From positions 34,898 through 98,897 of the forward strand of contig NZ_WHTD01000005.1 of assembly GCF_009379765.1 (NCBI RefSeq): a stretch of 64,000 bases of DNA. The letters are read 5' to 3'. Source of the DNA: Actinophytocola sp. (GTDB lineage Bacteria > Actinomycetota > Actinomycetes > Mycobacteriales > Pseudonocardiaceae). Below are positions 58,994 through 64,000 of this stretch, piece after piece (position 1 is the first letter of the stretch; each line of letters opens with the position of its first letter). The notes under the pieces are model-generated. The model was not told the DNA's origin. It ran no database searches and saw nothing but the letters and a program-made list of their open reading frames with translations. A program made the position numbers and the translations under genes.

Positions 58994-60202
58994 GTGACCG
59001 TGGACTTCCGTCGGGTGTGGCTCGCGGACGCGATAAGCCAGCTGGGGACCCGGATGACGTTCCTCGCCGCGCCGCTGGTCGCCGTGCTGTCCCTGCACGC
59101 GTCGGCGTTCGAGGTGGCGCTGGTGCGCGCGTTCGAGTCGCTCGGGGCGCTGCTGTTCGGGTTGCTGGCCGGGGCGTGGGTGGACCGGTTGCGCTGCCGG
59201 CCGGTGCTGCTGGTCACCGACCTCGGCCGGTTCCTGGTGCTGCTGTCGATCCCCGCGGCGGCGCTGGTCGGAGTGCTCTCGCTGGGCCACCTGTACGTGG
59301 TGATGTTCGTGGTCGGCTCCCTGTCGATCTGGTTCGACATCGCGCACCAGTCCTACCTGCCGCGCCTGCTGCCGGCCGATCAGCTGGTGTCCGCCAACGC
59401 GAAGCTCTCGGCCAACACGTCGGTCGCGGCGCTCGCCGGCGCGAGCGGCGGCGGCTTCCTGGTGCAGCTCCTCACCGCGCCGCTGGTGTTCACCGCGGAC
59501 GCGCTGAGCTTCCTGTGGTCCGCGGCGTGGATCCGGTCGATCCGGCACCGGGAGCCAGGCCCGCCCAAGCGGCCGGACCGGCACCTCGGCCGGGAGATCC
59601 TCGAGGGGCTGCGGTTCGTGGTCCGGCAGCCGCTGCTGCGGGCGATCGCGGGCAACACGGCGACGTTCGTGCTGTGGCAGTCCGCGCACTCGGCGGTGAC
59701 CGTCGTGTTCCTGGTGCGCGAGATCGGCCTGTCGGCCGGGGCGATCGGCCTGCTCGGCACCATCGGGCTGGTCGGGGCGCTGCTGTCCGCCGCGGCCAGC
59801 GGCCGGCTGACCGCCCGGTTCGGCCAGGCCAGGGCGTTGGTGGCGGCGGCGGTCGCGCTGGGGCCGGGTTACGTGGTGTCCGCGTTCACGACGCCGGGCT
59901 GGGGGCTCGTGTGGTTCGTGGCGAGCACGGCGATCGCGAGCTTCGGCATCGTGCTGCTGGGCGTCACGGAGATGACCTGCCGCCAGCTCGTCTGCCCGCC
60001 GGAGCTGCTGGGCCGGGTGAACGCGACGATGGAGTTCACGATGTGGGCCGTGATGCCGGTGGGGGCGATCCTCGGCGGCGGGCTGGCGACGTGGCTCGGC
60101 CTGCGGGAGACGATCCTGGTCGCCGGCGTGGGTGCGTGCTTCGCCGCGCTGTGGCTGGTGTTCTCGCCGATGCGCCGGCTGCGCGACTTCCCGGCGGCGT
60201 GA
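58994..60202 (+). CDS. MFS transporter
   Basis: 402 residues with about twelve hydrophobic helices and the loop 2-3 motif GAWVDRLRCRPVL of major-facilitator drug exporters. Its closest look-alike in the window is the MFS part of the NRPS gene (both of the MFS_3/macrolide-efflux type). GTG 58994. Probably an antibiotic or metabolite exporter controlled by the divergent ArsR protein. Confidence 0.87.
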   Translation: MTVDFRRVWLADAISQLGTRMTFLAAPLVAVLSLHASAFEVALVRAFESLGALLFGLLAGAWVDRLRCRPVLLVTDLGRFLVLLSIPAAALVGVLSLGHLYVVMFVVGSLSIWFDIAHQSYLPRLLPADQLVSANAKLSANTSVAALAGASGGGFLVQLLTAPLVFTADALSFLWSAAWIRSIRHREPGPPKRPDRHLGREILEGLRFVVRQPLLRAIAGNTATFVLWQSAHSAVTVVFLVREIGLSAGAIGLLGTIGLVGALLSAAASGRLTARFGQARALVAAAVALGPGYVVSAFTTPGWGLVWFVASTAIASFGIVLLGVTEMTCRQLVCPPELLGRVNATMEFTMWAVMPVGAILGGGLATWLGLRETILVAGVGACFAALWLVFSPMRRLRDFPAA

Positions 60203-60232
60203 CCTGTCGGACCCCCGTGTCAGGGTGTTCTC

Positions 60233-60748
60233 ATGGCACCCGACCTGCGCCTCGCACCATGGTCCGACGACGACCTCGAGCTGGAGCTGCGCGCCAACAC
60301 CCCGGAGATGAAGGTGTACCTGGGCGGCGAGGAGCCCTTCGACGCCATCGTCGCGCGGCACGCGCGGTTCCTCGAGCTGCCGGTCACCGGGGCGGGCCAG
60401 ATGTTCCGAATCGCGTTACCCGACGCTCCCGGGGTCGGCAGCGTCGGCTACTGGGAGCGCGAGTGGCACGGCCGGCAGGTCTACGAGATGGGCTGGCATG
60501 TGCTGTCCGAGTACCAGGGCCGGGGCCTGGCGAGCGCCGCCGTCCGGCTGGCGGCCGACCATGCCGCGCTGAACGGTCGCCACCGCTACGCCCACGCGTA
60601 CCCCAAGGTGGTCAACGGCCCGTCCAACGGCGTGTGCCGCAAGGCCGGCTTCACCCTGCTCGGCGAGGTCGACTTCGAGTACCCGAAGGGCACACCCATC
60701 CGCTGCAACGACTGGCGCCGCGACCTGTCCCAGGCCGCTGACCAGTAG
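60233..60748 (+). CDS. GNAT-family N-acetyltransferase
   Basis: 171 residues. The acetyl-CoA binding segment EYQGRGLASAAVRLAADHA at about 97-115 carries the Q/RxxGxG/A signature. FxLLGEVDFEYPKG follows in the C-terminal strand. The substrate is unknown. ATG 60233 lies 30 bases after the MFS stop on the same strand, so co-transcription is possible. Confidence 0.85.
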   Translation: MAPDLRLAPWSDDDLELELRANTPEMKVYLGGEEPFDAIVARHARFLELPVTGAGQMFRIALPDAPGVGSVGYWEREWHGRQVYEMGWHVLSEYQGRGLASAAVRLAADHAALNGRHRYAHAYPKVVNGPSNGVCRKAGFTLLGEVDFEYPKGTPIRCNDWRRDLSQAADQ

Positions 60749-60834
60749 TTCGTCGCGCTCGTAGTCCACGACGTCGACGGGCGTGCCGTCGGGCGCCACC
60801 GCGATCTCACTGACAACGTGTCGATGGACCACGG

Positions 60835-61143
60835 TTACGGATGCGGGCCGATCGTGACGACGCTGAGCTGGCCGTCGTCGGGACCGTAGATCCACCAGAT
60901 GCGCCACGCTGAAGGAGTCTTGTTCTCGACGTAGGACTCCCACAACGTGGCGCCGTCCGGCCCAGGGACCGAGTGATAGGCGTGCGAGCGCAATCCGGGA
61001 TAAGACGGCCCTGCCTGCTCCAGAAGATCGAGAGCTTTGTTGACTTTCCTCAGTTTGGGAGCGTACTGATTCTTCGCTTCGAGGTCGTCCAGGACCTTGT
61101 TCGCCTCATCGGAAAAGAGCAGTTCGAACGGTGGAGCACTCAC
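60835..61143 (-). CDS. ParE/RelE-superfamily toxin-like protein
   Basis: 102 residues: a helical hairpin (SDEANKVLDDLEAKNQYAPK, then NKALDLLEQAGP) before a four-stranded sheet with LWESYVENKTPSAWRIWWIYGP, the RelE-fold pattern. In this family the toxin is usually an mRNA interferase or gyrase inhibitor. The GTG start overlaps the upstream antitoxin stop (GTGA), the normal order for such pairs. Confidence 0.75.
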   Translation of the reverse strand: MSAPPFELLFSDEANKVLDDLEAKNQYAPKLRKVNKALDLLEQAGPSYPGLRSHAYHSVPGPDGATLWESYVENKTPSAWRIWWIYGPDDGQLSVVTIGPHP

Positions 61144-61427
61144 TCGTCAGCATCATCCTTGTCGCTGACGCGCTTCCGGGGTCCTACGTTGCCCGCGGCG
61201 ACGTCAGCAAGACCGCGGAACAAGGAGGCGCGCAGTTCGGCGTTCTCCCAGACCAACAATTCGCGTTTCGGGATGCTGGCCAGAGGAGTGAGCAGAATCG
61301 CGCCGTCAGCGTTCACTGACACAGCGTAACGATCGTCCTTGTGCGCTCCTGCCCTGCCCACGGCCACGCGCGCTCGCTCGTCGGCCGTCACCTCGGCGAC
61401 CGGCTCGAACCCTTCGAACGTCGTCAT
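61140..61427 (-). CDS. Antitoxin partner of the RelE-like toxin
   Basis: 95 residues. A short beta-rich N-terminal part (RYAVSVNADGAILLTPLASI) resembles AbrB/SpoVT-type DNA-binding domains, followed by a charged helical tail (WENAELRASLFRGLAD) that would wrap the toxin. AAGGAGGAGAC before ATG 61427 gives strong translation, expected for the antitoxin. The family is assigned from shape and context. Confidence 0.65.
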   Translation of the reverse strand: MTTFEGFEPVAEVTADERARVAVGRAGAHKDDRYAVSVNADGAILLTPLASIPKRELLVWENAELRASLFRGLADVAAGNVGPRKRVSDKDDADE

Positions 61428-61750
61428 GTCTCCTCCTTACTTCCACTTCGATCTGCTACAGAATAGTGGGAAGTGGGTAAGTGGGCAATACCCACACGCG
61501 TAGGGTGGGACCGCCCCACCATCGGCGACGACGGTGGTGCCGCAACCTTCGCCGCGGCGCTGGCCGTCGTCGAGCGCAACCAGAAGACGCTGCACAGGAT
61601 GTCCTTCGGCGGGGATGTCGTCGTCGATCGCTGGCGCGGCTGGTGTGTCGCGCGGAATGCCAGTGAACCCGGCTCGGCGTGGCCTGCGTGCCCGGTCGGT
61701 GGCAGCCGGTAGCCTCGGTGCGCCCCATCCCCTTCTCGCCGGAGGACCGA
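61428..61750. promoter_or_regulatory. Promoter region of the toxin-antitoxin operon; rest without a clear gene
   Basis: Three spaced copies of AGTGGG (61465, 61472, 61480) and a 7-bp inverted repeat GTGGGTA/TACCCAC (61473-61479 with 61489-61495) lie just upstream of the antitoxin and are plausible autoregulatory sites. A 79-codon frame at 61473-61712 on the plus strand has no recognised family or ribosome site. I do not call it. Confidence 0.45.
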
Positions 61751-64000
61751 ATGCTGGTCCTGCACGGGTTCTGGTTCCCGGACGACGGCCTGTGCCTGTG
61801 GGCCGAGGACTCAGAACGTGCGGTCAAGAGCCCAAGCCAGGCGCTGCGCTCGGCGCGGCCACATCCGTACGCTGTGCCGGACGGCACCCTGGCCGGCATC
61901 CACCAAGGCAAGCCTGGTGAGGCGGTCCTGCAGCTGCCGTCGCTGCGCTCCGCTCCGCTGGACTCGCCGGAACTGATCAGGGTCGTCCCGCGCCCACCTG
62001 CCCGCTCGGCGGCCGCGCTGCTGTCCTGGACGGTTCCGGTCGTCACGCTCGACGCGGCCTCGGCGCTCATCGCGCTGTCCGAGCGCGCCGAGGACATCCG
62101 GCACGGCGCCTCGTGGGACTACCTCGCCGAGCTCGCGGCGTTCGCCCGCGAGTTGGTGCTCCGAGGGCGGGTGCTGCCCACCGTCCAGCGAGACGATGTG
62201 GGCGCCGTCGCCGGCTGGCGGCCGGTACTGCAGGGACGCGATGTCGTCGCGCTGCACACGCTGGTCACCGCGATGCCACCGGTGTGCCGGGCGGTACCAG
62301 GTCATGACGATCCGCACGAGCTGGTCACCGGCGCGCTGCGCGCGTTCGTGGACGCGGCGGTGCGCGAGACACTGCCCACCGGCATCGAGCTCACCCCGGT
62401 GCGACGGGGCCGTCGCCCCAAGCGGTTGCCCGCGGTCGAGGCGTGGCTGTCCGCGCTGTCGGCTCCGGACGGCCGGTTCGACGCCGACGCCGACGATCTC
62501 GACGAGCTAGCCGGGGCGCTGCGGCCCTGGCAGGACGTTGGCGCCGGCGCGACGGCACCGGCGCGGGCGACGTTCCGGCTCACCGAGGTCCGGGAGGTCT
62601 CGGGGGAGCCCGGTGAAGACCCGGAACCCCGGTGGCAACTGGAGTTCCTCCTGCAGTCCATGGAAGATCCGAGCCTGCTGGTGCCCGCCGAGCGGGCCTG
62701 GCGCGACGACGGCAGCCTGAGCCGGTGGCTGGCCCGCCCGCAGGAACTCCTGCTCACCGAGCTCGGCAAGGCCAGCCGGATCTACCCCGACCTGGCCAAC
62801 GGTCTACGGCAGGCACGGCCCTGCGCGCACGAACTCGACGCCGACGGCGCCTACCACTTCCTGTCCACCGTGGCTCCCGCGCTGGACGAGGCCGGCTTCG
62901 GGGTCCTGCTGCCCTCCTGGTGGGACAACCGTCGCAAGCTGGGCCTCACGCTGTCGGCATACACCCCGGTCGACGGCGTGGTGGCCAAGAAGAGCCGGTT
63001 CGGCAAGAACCAGCTGATGGACTTTCAGTGGCAGCTCGCCGTCGGTGACGACACCCTCACCGACGAGGAGATCGCCGCACTGGCCGACACCAAGGCGTCG
63101 CTCATCCGGCTGCGCGGCCAGTGGGTCGCGGTCGACCCGGATCAGCTCAAACGCGGGTTGGCGTTCCTGAAGCGCAAGCCGACCGGGCGCAAGACCGCTG
63201 CCGAGATCATCGCCATGGCCGCCAGCCACCCGGACGACCTGGACACGCCCCTGCCCCTGACCGGCGTGCGAGCCGACGGCTGGCTGGGCGACCTGCTGGG
63301 CGGCACGGTCGCCCAGTCGTTGCGCGCCGTGCCGACACCGGACGGGTTCCTCGCCGAGCTGCGGCCCTACCAGCAGCGGGGCCTGTCGTGGCTGGCGTTC
63401 CTGTCCTCGCTCGGGCTCGGCGCCTGCCTCGCCGACGACATGGGACTGGGCAAGACGATCCAGCTGCTGGCGGTCGAGTCCATGCACCGGGCGGAGCACC
63501 CGGACGCGGGCCCCACCCTGCTGCTGTGCCCGATGTCGCTGGTCGGCAACTGGCAGCGGGAGGCGGCGAAGTTCGCTCCCGACCTGCGGGTGTACGCCCA
63601 CCATGGTCGGGAACGCCTGCGCGGCGAGGCGCTGGCTGAACGGCTCGACCAGACCGACCTGATCGTCACCACCTACGCCACCGCGACCCGCGACATCGAC
63701 GAGCTCGACGACCACGAATGGCACCGGGTCGTGCTCGACGAGGCGCAGGCGATCAAGAACAGCCTGTCGCAGTCGGCCAAGGCGGTGCGGCGGCTGCGTG
63801 GCGGGCACCGCATCGCGCTGACCGGGACACCGGTGGAGAACCGGTTGGCCGAGCTGTGGTCCATCATGGACTTCCTCAACCCCGGCATGCTCGGCTCCGC
63901 GGAGCTGTTCCGCACCCGCTACGCGATTCCGGTGGAGCGCCACGGACTCACCGAACCGGCCGAGCGGCTGCGCGCCATCACCCGCCCCTATGTCCTGCGC
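61751..64000 (+). CDS. SNF2-family (RapA/HepA-like) DEAD-box helicase, C-terminus outside window
   Basis: 750 codons visible, open to the window edge. The N-terminal half is a family-specific DUF3670-type region (WWDNRRKLGLTLSAYTPVDG area near residue 400; written in part as VLLPSWWDNRRKLGL). The helicase core starts near 530: LRPYQQRGLSWLAFL, Walker A DDMGLGKTIQ, LLCPMSLVGNWQRE, DEAQ box VLDEAQAIKN and motif III LTGTPVENRLAELW. The second RecA lobe is missing only because the window ends. Such proteins translocate on double-stranded DNA; some act beside SWIM-domain partners. ATG 61751 follows GGAGGACCGA. Confidence 0.92.
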   Translation, partial: MLVLHGFWFPDDGLCLWAEDSERAVKSPSQALRSARPHPYAVPDGTLAGIHQGKPGEAVLQLPSLRSAPLDSPELIRVVPRPPARSAAALLSWTVPVVTLDAASALIALSERAEDIRHGASWDYLAELAAFARELVLRGRVLPTVQRDDVGAVAGWRPVLQGRDVVALHTLVTAMPPVCRAVPGHDDPHELVTGALRAFVDAAVRETLPTGIELTPVRRGRRPKRLPAVEAWLSALSAPDGRFDADADDLDELAGALRPWQDVGAGATAPARATFRLTEVREVSGEPGEDPEPRWQLEFLLQSMEDPSLLVPAERAWRDDGSLSRWLARPQELLLTELGKASRIYPDLANGLRQARPCAHELDADGAYHFLSTVAPALDEAGFGVLLPSWWDNRRKLGLTLSAYTPVDGVVAKKSRFGKNQLMDFQWQLAVGDDTLTDEEIAALADTKASLIRLRGQWVAVDPDQLKRGLAFLKRKPTGRKTAAEIIAMAASHPDDLDTPLPLTGVRADGWLGDLLGGTVAQSLRAVPTPDGFLAELRPYQQRGLSWLAFLSSLGLGACLADDMGLGKTIQLLAVESMHRAEHPDAGPTLLLCPMSLVGNWQREAAKFAPDLRVYAHHGRERLRGEALAERLDQTDLIVTTYATATRDIDELDDHEWHRVVLDEAQAIKNSLSQSAKAVRRLRGGHRIALTGTPVENRLAELWSIMDFLNPGMLGSAELFRTRYAIPVERHGLTEPAERLRAITRPYVLR

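Noticed and set aside
60749..60834. A minus-strand peptide (VVSEIAVAPDGTPVDVVDY) between GNAT and the toxin gene
   Set aside because: The phrase looks protein-like, but the frame continues into the GNAT gene antisense, has no start with a ribosome site and no recognised family; possibly a remnant, not supportable.
61473..61712. A 79-codon plus-strand gene before the helicase
   Set aside because: It begins inside the probable operator repeats of the toxin-antitoxin promoter and has no ribosome site or family resemblance.

Overview
The window is about 72% GC and comes from an actinomycete chromosome. It carries a bacterial proteasome activator (Bpa/PafE type), WXG100-like small proteins, an LAxTG sortase substrate, many GTG starts, leaderless-type promoters and a large NRPS/PKS cluster. 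This gene mix fits the Pseudonocardiales best; the order is my inference and no marker here fixes genus or species.

Layout. 1-9,933: secreted or cell-wall enzymes and regulators (cytokinin-dehydrogenase-like flavoprotein cut by the window edge, LAxTG surface protein, ECF sigma factor with its membrane partner, glycoside hydrolase, 5'-nucleotidase, XRE/TetR/MarR regulators). 9,953-12,956: an intact tRNA-Ser(UGA) and a scarred integration hotspot. A 57-bp copy of the tRNA 3' half lies 2.6 kb downstream; between the copies are a MITE-like element, decayed IS1380-type, RibD-type and KatG fragments, and one intact secreted serine protease. 13,038-17,663: M28 peptidase, quinone oxidoreductase, an aminotransferase-fold protein lacking its PLP lysine, and Bpa.

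17,947-43,403: a nine-gene, same-strand, mostly overlapping biosynthetic cluster. Its genes are an A-T-KS protein with the AT excised, a type II thioesterase, a stand-alone LanB-type (aminoacyl-tRNA-dependent) protein, an A-T-C-T NRPS, a KS-AT-KR-DH-T PKS, an Fe(II)/2-oxoglutarate hydroxylase, MbtH, C-A(Asn/Asp)-T, and a final C-A(Ser)-T-TE-MFS megaprotein. In that last protein a cysteine-type thioesterase is fused directly to an exporter. The last gene contains an in-frame TAG inside its condensation domain. The product is probably a short hybrid peptide containing a (possibly beta-hydroxylated) Asn/Asp and a C-terminal Ser; LanB involvement would make it unusual.

43,558-64,000: DNA repair methyltransferase, PEP-mutase-like enzyme, a small WXG100/YbaB locus, two DUF1266 proteins, paired TetR genes, a truncated AraC gene next to a DUF1772 gene, a membrane Ser/Thr kinase with a triplicated four-cysteine ectodomain and two adjacent FHA proteins, ArsR/MFS, GNAT, a toxin-antitoxin pair, and a SNF2-family helicase that runs off the window.

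Several reading frames look broken (near 2,510, 6,390, 38,592, 49,590, possibly 53,435). Whether these are real lesions or residual sequence errors decides how the cluster and several neighbours should be read.
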